A stretch of DNA of 64,000 bases from Rhodococcus sp. KBS0724 (GCF_005938745.2 NZ_VCBX02000001.1:949501-1013500), one strand, 5' to 3'; shown: positions 34,226 through 43,787, counted from the first letter of the stretch. Notes: generated from the letters alone by a model not told the origin. Program-made: numbers and translations.

Positions 34226-34239
34226 TGGAACACGTTATA
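34226..34239. promoter_or_regulatory. KstR-like box upstream of fprB
   Basis: TGGAACACGTTATA fits the KstR consensus TnnAACnnGTTnnA at all eight fixed positions, 46 bases before the fprB ATG. Its right end overlaps a possible -10 (TTATAGT). One such match is expected by chance in a window of this size, so position, not sequence alone, is the argument. Confidence 0.45.
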
Positions 34240-34285
34240 GTCTGGAAAGTAGACGTGCTTTGTGGTTCAGGGATAGGGGAGAGCA

Positions 34286-35968
34286 ATGGCGTATGTGATC
34301 ACGCAGCCGTGCTGTAACGACGCCTCGTGCGTGGACGTGTGCCCGGTCAACTGCATTCATCCGACGCCTGACGAAGCCCAGTTCGCCACCACCGAAATGC
34401 TCTACATCGACCCGGACACCTGCATCGACTGCGGTGCCTGTGTGGACGAGTGCCCGGTCGAGGCCATCTACGCCGACAACGAACTTGCCGAAGCTGACGC
34501 GCCTTACCTCGAGATGAACGCGTCGTACTTCGAGAAGCATCCGATGGGGCCGGACTGGCCGGAGCCGATAACCATGGCCAAGATCCCTCCCGAGTTGGGG
34601 ATACTTCGGGTCGCGATAGTCGGTTCGGGGCCGGCTGCGTGTTACGCGGCGATGGAACTGACCGGCAAGCCGCGAGTCGAGGTCGACATTTTCGATCGCC
34701 TGCCGACGCCGTACGGGTTGGTCCGAGCGGGCGTGGCTCCCGATCACCCGGGTACCAAGGGCGTCACCGACCAGTTCCGGGCCGTGGTGTCGAAGAAGAC
34801 GGTGCACTGCCATTTCAATGTCGAGGTAGGTAAGCATATTTCGCATACCGAACTGCTCGAGCACCATCACGCGGTGGTCTACGCGGTAGGCGCGGCGGGT
34901 GACCGCAAGCTCGATATTCCGGGTGAAGATCTTCCGGGAAGTCACGCCGCTACCGAATTCGTAGCCTGGTACAACGGTCATCCGAGTTACGCCGACCGTA
35001 GTTTCGATCTGTCGGGGGAGCGGGCCGTCATCGTCGGCAATGGCAACGTGGCACTCGACGTCGCGCGCATACTTGTCACGGACCCCGAGGTTCTGGCCAA
35101 GACGGACCTTGCGGATCATGCCCTCGCAGCGTTGCGTAACAGCAATATTCGTGAAGTGGTGATCCTCGGTCGCCGGGGTCCGGCCCAGGCTGCCTACACC
35201 AACCCCGAATTGCTGGCGCTGGGCCAGATGGCTGATGTGGACGTCGTCGTGGATCCGGCAGAGGCGGAACTCGACGATTCGAGTCGAGCTTTTGTCGAGA
35301 GCGACGCAGCAGAGCCGTCGGTGCTTCTCAAGGTGAAGCAGGCCCAGGAATTTGCCTCGCACACAGCCGATCCCACGCGTAAGCGCATTGTTCTTCGATT
35401 CCTCACCTCGCCGGTGGAAATCCTCGGCGACGGCAGTGTGGAGCAGATTCGCATCGTGAAAAACGAACTGATCGCAACACCCACCGGTCAATTGTCCGCG
35501 CGGCCCACGGAGGAAACCGAGACCCTCGACACCGGACTGGTATTGCGCTCCGTCGGGTATCGAGGAACGCCCGTCGCGGACCTCCCGTTCGACGACGCAC
35601 GGGGTGTGATCCCGAACGAGAACGGCCGCGTGATCGATCCGGAATCAGGGATGCCCATGCCGGGTGTTTACGCGGCGGGGTGGATCAAGCGTGGACCAAC
35701 CGGTGTGATCGGCACGAACAAGTACTGCTCGGCCGAAACCGTTTCGATGATTTTCGACGACTTCGCCGCTGGGCGTCTTGCAACGCCGAGCGCCGAAGCG
35801 GAGAAGTTGACGGTACTTCTCGCTGACAGGTCACCGGATCAGGTGGACTACCAAGGCTGGCAACGAATCGACAAGGCCGAGCGCGCATCCGGGTCGGCAG
35901 TCGGCCGTCCGCGAACCAAGCTTATTTCGATCGAATCGATGCTCGCGGCCGCTCGCGAGGAAGGCTAG
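34286..35968 (+). CDS. fprB: Ferredoxin-NADP+ reductase fused to an N-terminal ferredoxin (FprB)
   Basis: A 560-residue redox fusion. Residues 1-75 are a bacterial ferredoxin domain with two Cys clusters (CCNDASCVDVCPVNC and CIDCGACVDECP) for 3Fe/4Fe clusters. From about residue 108 follows an adrenodoxin-reductase-type flavoprotein: FAD loop VAIVGSGPAACYAA, PTPYGLVRAGVAPDHP, NADP loop VIVGNGNVALDVARIL, and a C-terminal FAD segment with GWIKRGPTGVIGTNK. It passes electrons from NADPH to iron-sulfur partners, for example to P450s. A GGGGAGAG site precedes the ATG. It is monocistronic between a toroid gene and a convergent transporter gene, and a KstR-like box lies upstream. Confidence 0.92.
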   Translation: MAYVITQPCCNDASCVDVCPVNCIHPTPDEAQFATTEMLYIDPDTCIDCGACVDECPVEAIYADNELAEADAPYLEMNASYFEKHPMGPDWPEPITMAKIPPELGILRVAIVGSGPAACYAAMELTGKPRVEVDIFDRLPTPYGLVRAGVAPDHPGTKGVTDQFRAVVSKKTVHCHFNVEVGKHISHTELLEHHHAVVYAVGAAGDRKLDIPGEDLPGSHAATEFVAWYNGHPSYADRSFDLSGERAVIVGNGNVALDVARILVTDPEVLAKTDLADHALAALRNSNIREVVILGRRGPAQAAYTNPELLALGQMADVDVVVDPAEAELDDSSRAFVESDAAEPSVLLKVKQAQEFASHTADPTRKRIVLRFLTSPVEILGDGSVEQIRIVKNELIATPTGQLSARPTEETETLDTGLVLRSVGYRGTPVADLPFDDARGVIPNENGRVIDPESGMPMPGVYAAGWIKRGPTGVIGTNKYCSAETVSMIFDDFAAGRLATPSAEAEKLTVLLADRSPDQVDYQGWQRIDKAERASGSAVGRPRTKLISIESMLAAAREEG

Positions 35969-35980
35969 CGGAGATTGTTT

Positions 35981-37873
35981 TCAACCCACGTGCTCGGTGA
36001 GTGACCATTGTCCCGAACCCTGCAGTTCGAGTTGCCGATTGTGAAAGACGTTGAGGGTGCTGCGATGCCCCACGCTGACCATGATGCTGTCGGGCAGTTC
36101 GCTGCGAAGCATGCGGTAGAGCGAGTATTCGAGGCCTTCGTCGATCGCGGATGTCGCTTCGTCGAGGAACACGGTGCGGGGATTGGCCAGAACGACCCGG
36201 GCAAACGAGAGTCGCTGCTGTTCGCCCGGAGACAGGATTCGCGTCCAATCGGCTACCTCGTCGAGGCGGTCGGTCAGATGCGCCAGATGTACTTGGCCGA
36301 GTACCTCGTGGAGTCTGCCGTCGGGGGCGATCGATTGATCCGGATACGCCAGTCCGGTGCGCAGCGACCCCAGTGGCAGGTACGGGCGCTGGGAAAGGAA
36401 GAGGGACTTACCGGCCGGCCGGGTTACCGACCCGTCCGCGTACGGCCACAATTGTGCGAGGCTCCGAAGCAACGTGGTCTTACCGCTGCCGGACGCACCC
36501 TTGACCAGCAGGGCGTCGCCGTGATCGAGCGTCAGATTCAGCTCGGAGATCAGAGTCTCGCCGGACGGCTTGCGTACGTGGAGTTTTCGGATGACGAGTT
36601 GATCTCCACCGTCCGAAACATCGAGCGTCGGTAGCGCCCGAGCTTGTTTGTTGGCGTCGGCGAGGCCGGTCAAGCGAATGAGGGTGGCGCGAAAACTCGC
36701 GAAATCGGCGTACGACTCGCGGAAGAACGACAGCGAGTCGTGGACTTGGCCGAACGCCTGCGCCGTTTGCATGACGTCGCCGAAAGTGACCTGCCCCTTG
36801 AACAACCGATCGCCCTGCACCAAGAACGGGAAGATGACCGCGGTCTGGTTCACGGCGAGATTGAAGCCGCTGAACTTCAGCGTCCGGAATACGATGGCCC
36901 ACATGTTGCGGATCACGGCAGCGAAGCGTGTTGCGAGAGTTCGACGCTCGACGTCCTCCCCGCGATAGAACGCAATGCTCTCGCCGTACTCCCGCAATCG
37001 CACCAGCGCATAGCGAAAGGTTGCCCCAAATTTCTCATTCAGAAAGTTCAACATGATCAGCGGTCGGCCGATCCAGAATGCCAACGCGGTGGTCACCAGC
37101 ACATAGATGTAGACCAGGAAGATCATCGCCCGCGGAATCTCGGTACCGAAAATGGTCAACGGTCCGGAGAGATTCCACAGGATTGCGGTGAAGCTCACAA
37201 TCGACACCATCGCGGTGACGGCACCCATCGACAACGTATTGGCTGATGTGACAAATGCGGTGATGTCCGCCTGGATACGTTGATCCGGATTGTCGATCGG
37301 GTCGTGCAGGAATTCTCCGCGGTAGTACGCAAGACCGTCGAGCCAGTCGTCGGTCAAGTTGTTGTTGAGCCAGATGCGCCAATTGATGACGAGGGCCTGC
37401 CCGACAAAGTATGTGAGGAGCGAGCTCACGACGTGGATGACAGCCAAGATGGCGAACACTCCGAGGTAGTGCCAGAATCCGGCTTCGTCGAGGTTTTGAA
37501 TCGTGTCGTAGAAATCCTTGTACCAGTACGAGAACAACACCGTCACGCGCACAGCCCACACTGTGAGCAGCAGGAGTACCGCAAGGATCAGCAACGGGAC
37601 GGGGCTGCGACGGGGGTTGAAATACGGCCAGGCCATCCGTCGAAACTGACTACCCCAATGGGTGAAGCGAGCCAGCAGAATTGCCGTGATCGCGAAGGCG
37701 GCGGCGGTGATCGTATATGCCTTTGCCAGCCACAACGCACTGTCCGGAACTGCGGTGCTCCAGTTCACGTGCACCTCCGTCGCAGAACGGAAAAGGCGAT
37801 CCCGTCGGATACGGAAGCTGAAAAACGGATTCACCGAAGTGAGCGCCGCCAAACCTGGAAAGTCGAGCTGCAT
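35981..37873 (-). CDS. SbmA/BacA-like ABC transporter with fused ATPase
   Basis: A 630-residue protein. Residues about 50-400 form an SbmA/BacA-type membrane domain (WYKDFYDTIQNLDEAGFWHY, WRIWLNNNLTDDWLDGLAYY, NPDQRIQADITAF, RFRYALVRLRE-like loop). Residues about 420-630 form an ABC ATPase with Walker A GASGSGKTTLL, signature LSPGEQQRLSFAR and Walker B TVFLDEATSAIDE. Size and layout match Mycobacterium Rv1819c (BacA), an importer of hydrophilic compounds including vitamin B12 and peptides. It ends 12 bases from the convergent fprB stop. The divergent gap to the L,D-transpeptidase gene contains no clear dyad. Confidence 0.87.
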   Translation of the reverse strand: MQLDFPGLAALTSVNPFFSFRIRRDRLFRSATEVHVNWSTAVPDSALWLAKAYTITAAAFAITAILLARFTHWGSQFRRMAWPYFNPRRSPVPLLILAVLLLLTVWAVRVTVLFSYWYKDFYDTIQNLDEAGFWHYLGVFAILAVIHVVSSLLTYFVGQALVINWRIWLNNNLTDDWLDGLAYYRGEFLHDPIDNPDQRIQADITAFVTSANTLSMGAVTAMVSIVSFTAILWNLSGPLTIFGTEIPRAMIFLVYIYVLVTTALAFWIGRPLIMLNFLNEKFGATFRYALVRLREYGESIAFYRGEDVERRTLATRFAAVIRNMWAIVFRTLKFSGFNLAVNQTAVIFPFLVQGDRLFKGQVTFGDVMQTAQAFGQVHDSLSFFRESYADFASFRATLIRLTGLADANKQARALPTLDVSDGGDQLVIRKLHVRKPSGETLISELNLTLDHGDALLVKGASGSGKTTLLRSLAQLWPYADGSVTRPAGKSLFLSQRPYLPLGSLRTGLAYPDQSIAPDGRLHEVLGQVHLAHLTDRLDEVADWTRILSPGEQQRLSFARVVLANPRTVFLDEATSAIDEGLEYSLYRMLRSELPDSIMVSVGHRSTLNVFHNRQLELQGSGQWSLTEHVG

Positions 37874-38051
37874 GACCGTTGACAGCTACGGTTCAGCGAA
37901 CCTTCGTATTGCTGGATTTCTCGTTTTATGTGTTAATTACAAGGGAATTGTGCGGTTTGCTCCGAATGGCGCGTTGACGTCGATGCCAGGCGGGTATCGA
38001 CGTCAGCCACGCATGACCAGCAAATGCACGTTGTCGAAGGAAAGTAGTGAG

Positions 38052-38969
38052 ATGGTCAGCAAGCGAGTGCGTCGGACGTCCCGGATAGCTGTGGCAGTTG
38101 TCGGAGTAGTGGCTGCAGGCCTCACCTTTGCCGGACCGGCCGCGGCTTTCCCTCTCTTTCCCGGTGGTCCGGAGATTCCCGTACCCGTCGTCGCAGGTGT
38201 TGCCGGCCTCGACCCGGCGCTCCCCGGTTTCATGGGCACAGCGGATCAGATCCCCGCCCCGGTTCCCAACTTCTCGGCGCCGTCGGTGAACCCGTCCAAC
38301 GGTGAGCGAGTCGGCATCGCCCAGCCTGTCATCATCCGCTTCAACGAATCGATCGATGACCGTGCCACCGCGGAACGTGCTATTCGCGTCACCACCAATC
38401 CGCCGGTCGAGGGCAACTTCTACTGGATCAACAACAGCCAGGTGCGGTGGAAGCCGACGCAGTTCTGGCCCGCGAACATCTCCGTGACCGTCGACGCCGG
38501 TGATTCGCACTCCACGTTCAACATCGGTGACGCGCTCGTCACCGTCGCGGACGACAACACGAAGCAGGTCACCGTTACCCGCAACGGCGAGGTGGTGCGC
38601 ACCATGCCGACGTCGTTCGGCAAGCCGGGACACGAAACACCGAACGGTACGTACATCGTCGGCGAGCAGCTGCGCGACATGTACATGGATTCGTCCACGT
38701 ACGGCGTTCCGATCGATTCTCCGGAGGGCTACCGCACCTACGTCGAGTACGCGACACGAATCTCCTACAGCGGCATCTTCGTCCACGCCGCTCCGTGGTC
38801 GGTTGCGCAACAAGGTTTCACCAACGTCAGCCACGGCTGCCTCAATGTCAGCACCGAGAATGCCAAGTGGTTCTTCGAGAACGCAGGCAAGGGGGACCCG
38901 GTGATCGTGCAGAACACCGCCGGTGGAGTCCTCAGCGGCGCCGACGGATTGGGTGACTGGAACCGCTAG
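38052..38969 (+). CDS. L,D-transpeptidase with Ig-like domain
   Basis: A 305-residue exported peptidoglycan cross-linking enzyme. The signal peptide (MVSKRVRRTSR, hydrophobic to GPAAA, cleavage near residue 32) leads into a proline-rich stretch. An Ig-like domain (VGIAQPVIIRFNESIDDR... to about residue 160) precedes a YkuD catalytic domain. The active site is His245 (FVHAAPWS), and Ser260-His-Gly-Cys263 (SHGCLN) supplies the nucleophile. It makes 3-3 cross-links as in LdtMt enzymes and is a carbapenem-type target family. There is no lipobox. The classical terminator at 38982 follows. Confidence 0.9.
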   Translation: MVSKRVRRTSRIAVAVVGVVAAGLTFAGPAAAFPLFPGGPEIPVPVVAGVAGLDPALPGFMGTADQIPAPVPNFSAPSVNPSNGERVGIAQPVIIRFNESIDDRATAERAIRVTTNPPVEGNFYWINNSQVRWKPTQFWPANISVTVDAGDSHSTFNIGDALVTVADDNTKQVTVTRNGEVVRTMPTSFGKPGHETPNGTYIVGEQLRDMYMDSSTYGVPIDSPEGYRTYVEYATRISYSGIFVHAAPWSVAQQGFTNVSHGCLNVSTENAKWFFENAGKGDPVIVQNTAGGVLSGADGLGDWNR

Positions 38970-38981
38970 AGCTCGTCGACG

Positions 38982-39019
38982 AAGGCCCTGCGCGAGAAGT
39001 ATTCGCGCAGGGCCTTTTT
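38982..39019 (+). terminator. Rho-independent terminator of the L,D-transpeptidase gene
   Basis: A 14-bp perfect stem AAGGCCCTGCGCGA / TCGCGCAGGGCCTT with a seven-base loop is followed by a T-run (TTTTTC), 13 bases after the stop codon. It insulates the ugp operon. Confidence 0.92.
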
Positions 39020-39088
39020 CGTGTCTCGTTCAGCTCGAGTGTCTTGTGCGTTCACCATTCATTCTTTGCGGGCGGTCAGACTGCCTCA

Positions 39089-40018
39089 GTGAGATCGAGT
39101 CCGGAAAGAACGCTGCCCACATCAGGCAAGCCAGGTCTGTGGGGCAGACCATGGCGTGACTACGCGCTCTTTGCGCTCTTGGTAGGTCCCAATCTCGCGT
39201 TGCTGATCTTGTTCACCTATCGTCCGTTGGTCGACAACATCCGACTTTCGTTCTTCGACTGGAACATTGCGGATCCGAAGGCGACGTTCATCGGTCTGAG
39301 TAACTACCGCGAGTGGTTCGGACGAAGCGACACCTGGCAGATCGTGACCAACACAGTGGTATTCACGTTGGTCACCGTGGTGGGTTCGATGGTCATCGGT
39401 TTGGCGTTGGCCATGCTGCTCGATCGCAAGCTGGTCGGGCGAAACCTGGTCCGTTCGGCCATCTTCGCGCCGTTCGTGATCTCCGGAGCAGCGATCGGTG
39501 TCGCGTTTCAGTTCGTCTTCGACCCCAACTTCGGGTTGATCCAGGATCTCCTGCACCGGGTCGGTCTCCAATCGCCGGACTTTTATCAGGATCCCCACTG
39601 GGCGCTGTTCATGGTGACCGTGACGTACATGTGGAAGAACCTCGGCTACACGTTTGTCATCTATCTCGCTGCGCTGCAGGGAGTTCGGCAAGAGTTGAAC
39701 GAAGCGGCCGAAATCGACGGCGCCAAACCGTGGACCAAGTTCCGCCGAGTGCTCCTGCCTCAGTTACGACCGACCACGTTCTTTCTTTCCATCACTGTCA
39801 TGCTCAACTCGCTCCAGGTCTTCGACATCATCAACGTCATGACCCGTGGTGGTCCACTGGGGACGGGGACGACGACCATGGTCTACCAGGTTTACAACGA
39901 GACCTTCCGAAACTTCCGGGCGGGCTACGGCGCGACGGTTGCCACCATCATGTTCCTGATCCTGCTGATCATCACCGTCTACCAGGTTCGTGCCATGGAT
40001 CGGGGAGAAGAAAAATGA
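39089..40018 (+). CDS. ugpA: UgpA-type ABC sugar/glycerophosphodiester permease
   Basis: A 309-residue permease (GTG 39089; the frame stays open to 39044 and the exact start is unsure because no strong ribosome site is seen). It has six spans and the MalF/UgpA-type coupling loop EAAEIDGAKPWTKFRRVLLP. The gene order A-E-B-C matches mycobacterial ugpAEBC, which imports glycerophosphocholine and related phosphodiesters. Its stop overlaps the next ATG (ATGA). Confidence 0.85.
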   Translation: MRSSPERTLPTSGKPGLWGRPWRDYALFALLVGPNLALLILFTYRPLVDNIRLSFFDWNIADPKATFIGLSNYREWFGRSDTWQIVTNTVVFTLVTVVGSMVIGLALAMLLDRKLVGRNLVRSAIFAPFVISGAAIGVAFQFVFDPNFGLIQDLLHRVGLQSPDFYQDPHWALFMVTVTYMWKNLGYTFVIYLAALQGVRQELNEAAEIDGAKPWTKFRRVLLPQLRPTTFFLSITVMLNSLQVFDIINVMTRGGPLGTGTTTMVYQVYNETFRNFRAGYGATVATIMFLILLIITVYQVRAMDRGEEK

Positions 40019-40917
40019 CAGCAGTAGAGGAAAAGAAAAGCGCTGCTACGACTTCCGTCGTCAGGGTGGGGCCGGATCGCAAGAACGTGGATCGGCGTGA
40101 GGTCGGCGTCAAGATCCTCGGCTACGCGGCAATGGTGATCGCCTTGGTCATCATCGTCCTGCCGCTGTACTGGATCGTGATGACCTCGTTGAAGGAGCGG
40201 CCGGAGATCTACACCCAGCCGGCAACGTGGTTGCCGTCGTCGCTGCATCCCGAAAACTATTCCGAAGCAACAACATCGGTCCCGTTCTGGATGTTTCTTC
40301 GGAACTCGATTGTGATCACGACGATTCTGTCCGTGGCGAAGTTCGTTCTGGGGACTCTCAGTGCCTACGGGTTGGTGTTCCTACGCTTCCCGGGGAAGAA
40401 TTTCGTCTTCCTCGGAATTATCGCAGCGTTGATGGTGCCGAACCAGATCACCGTTATCTCGAACTACGCGCTCGTGGCAGAGTGGGGTTGGCGTAACACG
40501 TTCCAGGGCATCATAGTTCCGCTCGCGGGTGTAGCCTTCGGTACGTTCCTCATGCGTAACCACTTCCTTTCGATTCCTTCGGAGATCATCGAGGCGGCGC
40601 GAATGGACGGCGCCGGCCACTGGCGACTGCTCTGGCGCGTGGTGCTTCCGGTGTCCGGACCGACGATGGTGGCGTTCGGGATCATCACGGTGGTGAACGA
40701 ATGGAACGAGTACCTGTGGCCGTTCCTCATGTCCGACGATTCCTCGGTGGCGCCACTACCGATTGGATTGACCCAACTGCAGAACAACGACGGGCTCACC
40801 AACTGGGGTCCGGTCATGGCAGGAACGGTGCTGACGATGTTACCGATTCTGGTGATTTTCCTTCTGCTGCAACGACACATGATCAAGGGCCTCACCTCCG
40901 GTGCGGTCAAGGGCTGA
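40015..40917 (+). CDS. ugpE: UgpE-type ABC permease
   Basis: A 300-residue permease with six spans. A soluble N-terminal tail is followed by LPLYWIVMTSLKERPEIYTQ at the first span exit. The coupling loop IIEAARMDGAGHWRLLWRVV is of the MalG/UgpE type, and FGIITVVNEWNEYLWPFLM is the typical seventh-region signature. It overlaps ugpA by four bases. Partner of UgpA in the membrane. Confidence 0.87.
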   Translation: MTAVEEKKSAATTSVVRVGPDRKNVDRREVGVKILGYAAMVIALVIIVLPLYWIVMTSLKERPEIYTQPATWLPSSLHPENYSEATTSVPFWMFLRNSIVITTILSVAKFVLGTLSAYGLVFLRFPGKNFVFLGIIAALMVPNQITVISNYALVAEWGWRNTFQGIIVPLAGVAFGTFLMRNHFLSIPSEIIEAARMDGAGHWRLLWRVVLPVSGPTMVAFGIITVVNEWNEYLWPFLMSDDSSVAPLPIGLTQLQNNDGLTNWGPVMAGTVLTMLPILVIFLLLQRHMIKGLTSGAVKG

Positions 40918-40954
40918 CAGCTTTCCCGTCACATTTCTTTCTCGAGGAGCAGCA

Positions 40955-42286
40955 ATGGCAAACATGAACAGGCGCGGATTTCTGAGCCTCGGCGGTGCAA
41001 TCGCCGCCGGCGCCGCACTGACCGCGTGCGCGGGTTCCGGCGGATCCAGCGCTGATGCTGCGGAAACATCCGGTGCTTCGGGTGATTCCAACACCATCAC
41101 CTTCTGGTCGAACCACCCGGGCAAGTCCACCGACGTAGAGAAGGAACTGATCAACCGGTTCCAGACCAAGTACCCGGACCTGAAGGTCAACCTGGTGGAC
41201 GGTGGCAAGAACTACGAAGAGGTGGCGCAGAAGTTCAACGCTGCACTCTCCGGCGGAGACGTTCCCGATGTGGTTGTGCTCTCCGATGTCTGGTGGTTCA
41301 ACTATGCACTGGCCGGAGCGATCGAGCCGCTCGACGGGCTCTTCTCCGAGGTGGGCGTCGACTCGGGTGACTACGTCGACTCGCTGCTCGCCGACTACCT
41401 GTTCCAGGGCAAGCACTATGCGCTTCCCTACGCGCGGTCGACGCCGTTGTTCTACTACAACAAGGCGGTCTGGTCGCAGGCAGGTCTTCCCGACCGTGGG
41501 CCGGCGACATGGCAGGAGTTCGACGAGTGGGGACCCGAGCTGCAGAAGGTCGTGGGCAACGGCAAGTTGGCACACGGGTGGGGCAACGCGAAGGATTACC
41601 TCGGCTGGACCTACGAAGGCCCAATCTGGACGTTCGGCGGCTCGTACTCCGACCAGTGGAATCTGCAGCTCGACAACGAGAAGACCATTGCCGCAGGGCA
41701 GTTCCTCTCCAGCATGATTCACGACAAGAAGTACGCCGCGGTCTCCACTGACATCGCGAACGAATTCGGTACCGGCATTCTGGCGTCGACCATCGCGTCG
41801 ACGGGCGATCTGTCCGGCATCAAGAAGACTGCCAACTTCGACTTCGGCACCGCTTTCCTCCCGGCAGTGGACGGAACTCCCGGTTGCCCCACCGGCGGTG
41901 CCGGGCTTGCCATCCCGTCCAAGATCTCCGATCAGCGTAAGAAGAACGCGCTCAAGTTCATCGACTTCATCACCAATGGTGAGAACACGGCGTACTTCTC
42001 GCAGAACGTCGGCTACATGCCGGTCCGCAAGTCGGCAACCTCGGAGCCGAGCATGAAGGCGTTCCTCGACGCGAACCCCAACTCCCGTACCGCTGTGGAT
42101 CAGCTCTCGCGTACGCGCTCGCAGGACTACGCACGCGTGTTCGTCCCGGGTGGGGATCAGATCATCGGCACCGGACTCGAGCAGATCGCTCTCCAGAAGG
42201 CCGACGTCGCATCGACATTCGCCGGCGTTGCCACGCAGTTGCAGCAGATCATCGACCGGCAGATCACCCCCAAGCTGCCGAAGTAG
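40955..42286 (+). CDS. ugpB: UgpB-type substrate-binding lipoprotein (Tat signal)
   Basis: A 443-residue periplasm-facing binding protein. It carries a twin-arginine signal (Arg6-Arg7-Gly-Phe-Leu) followed by the lipobox LTAC with Cys25, so it is probably exported folded and then lipidated. The mature domain is SBP family 1 (TITFWSNHPGKSTDVEKELI, SGGDVPDVVVLSDVWWFNYA, YARSTPLFYYNKAVWSQAG). CGAGGAG precedes ATG 40955. Likely ligand is glycerophosphocholine or glycerol-3-phosphate, from operon order rather than residues. Confidence 0.87.
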   Translation: MANMNRRGFLSLGGAIAAGAALTACAGSGGSSADAAETSGASGDSNTITFWSNHPGKSTDVEKELINRFQTKYPDLKVNLVDGGKNYEEVAQKFNAALSGGDVPDVVVLSDVWWFNYALAGAIEPLDGLFSEVGVDSGDYVDSLLADYLFQGKHYALPYARSTPLFYYNKAVWSQAGLPDRGPATWQEFDEWGPELQKVVGNGKLAHGWGNAKDYLGWTYEGPIWTFGGSYSDQWNLQLDNEKTIAAGQFLSSMIHDKKYAAVSTDIANEFGTGILASTIASTGDLSGIKKTANFDFGTAFLPAVDGTPGCPTGGAGLAIPSKISDQRKKNALKFIDFITNGENTAYFSQNVGYMPVRKSATSEPSMKAFLDANPNSRTAVDQLSRTRSQDYARVFVPGGDQIIGTGLEQIALQKADVASTFAGVATQLQQIIDRQITPKLPK

Positions 42287-42301
42287 TAGGAGAGAACACT
42301 C

Positions 42302-43387
42302 ATGGCCAACGTGCAATTCGCGGGAGTCACGCACCGCTACGAAGGAACCGATCGACCGGCAGTCGACCGTCTCGACCTCGACATCGCCGATGGTGAGTTC
42401 CTGGTACTCGTAGGACCTTCCGGTTGCGGTAAGTCCACCAGCCTGCGAATGCTCGCCGGTCTCGAGTCCGCGTCGGACGGCCGGATCGAGATCGGCGGCA
42501 CGGACGTCACGCACCTCGCTCCGCGAGCACGTGACGTCGCCATGGTGTTTCAGAGTTACGCGCTGTACCCGAACATGACCGTCGAACAGAACATGGGCTT
42601 CGCGCTGCAGAATGCCGGAGTAGGAAAGACCGAACGCCGGGAGCGGGTACTCGAGGCGGCGCGGATGCTCGAACTCGAACCGTTGCTCGGACGTAAACCG
42701 GCAAAGCTGTCCGGCGGGCAACGTCAACGAGTTGCCATGGGTAGAGCCATTGTTCGCCATCCCAAGGTGTTCTGCATGGACGAACCACTCAGCAATCTCG
42801 ACGCCAAACTGCGCGTCAGTACGCGGTCGCAGATCGCCGCTCTGCAGCGTCGTCTCGGTACCACTACGGTCTACGTCACCCACGATCAAGTGGAAGCGAT
42901 GACGATGGGTGACCGGGTGGCGGTGATGCTCGACGGTAGGTTGCAGCAGGTGGCGAAGCCGCGCGAGCTTTACGACAACCCTGTCAACACTTTTGTGGCC
43001 GCCTTCATCGGGTCACCGGGCATGAACCTGATCGAAGCGCCGGTCGAGGGCACCGTCGCAGTGCTCGGTGATCTGCGGATACCGATTCCGACTGGTGCAT
43101 CTGATCGGGACAGAATTGTGGTGGGCGTCAGGCCGGAATCGTGGAGTTTGGCGGGGGCGTGGCGTGAAGGCTCGCTCGCCGTCGACGCCGATTTGCTCGA
43201 AGAGTTGGGCGCCGAATCATTCGTCTACGCAAAGGGGGAGCCCGCCGCGAAGTGGAAGAGCCGATCGGGAAGAGTAGTGGTTCGGCTCGACCGGAAGACA
43301 TCGATTCTCCCGGGAGAGAGGATTCACCTGTTGCCGAATCAGGACGAGGTGTACTTCTTCTCGGCGGAGACCGGTGCCCGTTTGTAA
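42302..43387 (+). CDS. ugpC: UgpC-type ABC ATPase
   Basis: A 361-residue ATPase of the MalK/UgpC class. Walker A is GPSGCGKST, the Q-loop lies in [16 protein letters not shown], the signature is [15 protein letters not shown] and Walker B is [17 protein letters not shown]-terminal TOBE-type beta domain ([25 protein letters not shown]) closes the protein. TAGGAGAG precedes the ATG. Last gene of ugpAEBC. Confidence 0.88.
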   Translation: MANVQFAGVTHRYEGTDRPAVDRLDLDIADGEFLVLVGPSGCGKSTSLRMLAGLESASDGRIEIGGTDVTHLAPRARDVAMVFQSYALYPNMTVEQNMGFALQNAGVGKTERRERVLEAARMLELEPLLGRKPAKLSGGQRQRVAMGRAIVRHPKVFCMDEPLSNLDAKLRVSTRSQIAALQRRLGTTTVYVTHDQVEAMTMGDRVAVMLDGRLQQVAKPRELYDNPVNTFVAAFIGSPGMNLIEAPVEGTVAVLGDLRIPIPTGASDRDRIVVGVRPESWSLAGAWREGSLAVDADLLEELGAESFVYAKGEPAAKWKSRSGRVVVRLDRKTSILPGERIHLLPNQDEVYFFSAETGARL

Positions 43388-43404
43388 ACGCTAGTCTGTG
43401 CCCC

Positions 43405-43731
43405 ATGACCGTCGCCCGCTCGCTTTTGCTGTTCGTTCTTGCCGCCGTACTCGAAATCGGTGGAGCCTGGCTGGTGTGGCAGGGAATTCGCGAGAACAAG
43501 GGCTGGATCTGGGTCGGCCTCGGCGTGATCTCGCTCGGCCTCTACGGACTGGTCGCGACGATGCAGCCCGATGCCAACTTCGGTCGCATCCTCGCCGCGT
43601 ACGGCGGCATCTTTGTCGCCGGATCCTTGCTGTGGGCGGTAGCGATGGACGGTTTCCGCCCCGATCGATTCGACATCACCGGTGCGCTGATCTGCCTCGT
43701 CGGAGTTGGCGTGATTATGTATGCGCGCTAA
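43405..43731 (+). CDS. YnfA/UPF0060-family small membrane protein
   Basis: A 108-residue protein with four predicted spans ([79 protein letters not shown]). It matches the UPF0060/YnfA family related to small multidrug-resistance exporters. The conserved Glu in LEIGGAW and the GRILAAYGG motif are present. The ATG lies 18 bases after ugpC and the ribosome site is weak. Transport substrate unknown. Confidence 0.87.
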   Translation: MTVARSLLLFVLAAVLEIGGAWLVWQGIRENKGWIWVGLGVISLGLYGLVATMQPDANFGRILAAYGGIFVAGSLLWAVAMDGFRPDRFDITGALICLVGVGVIMYAR

Positions 43732-43736
43732 TACTG

Positions 43737-43780
43737 CTGTGCGCCTTTGTTAACCGCGGGCGGTTAACAAAGGCGCACAG
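43737..43780. repeat. 21-bp perfect palindrome, family A copy 2 (bidirectional terminator)
   Basis: Arms 43737-43757 and 43760-43780 are exact complements around a GG centre (22 bp if the outermost G-C pair is counted). The sequence equals the copy at 28595 except that C/G at arm position 15 is T/A on both arms, so pairing is kept. It again sits exactly between two convergent genes (ynfA-like and the GyrA-acetyltransferase fusion). Confidence 0.85.
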
Positions 43781-43787
43781 CACATGC

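Noticed and set aside
39313..40014. N-terminal extension of ugpE
   Set aside because: This is a low-complexity shadow frame of ugpA; the ATG at 40015 gives the proper permease N-terminus.
40907..42889. 660-codon minus-strand frame opposite ugpB/ugpC
   Set aside because: It covers two well-supported genes antisense and has no recognisable domain; it is a GC-driven shadow.
28595..43780. Family A palindromes as inverted ends of a 15-kb mobile element
   Set aside because: No transposase or integrase lies between them, the intervening genes are core-type, and both copies sit precisely at convergent gene ends, which fits terminators better.
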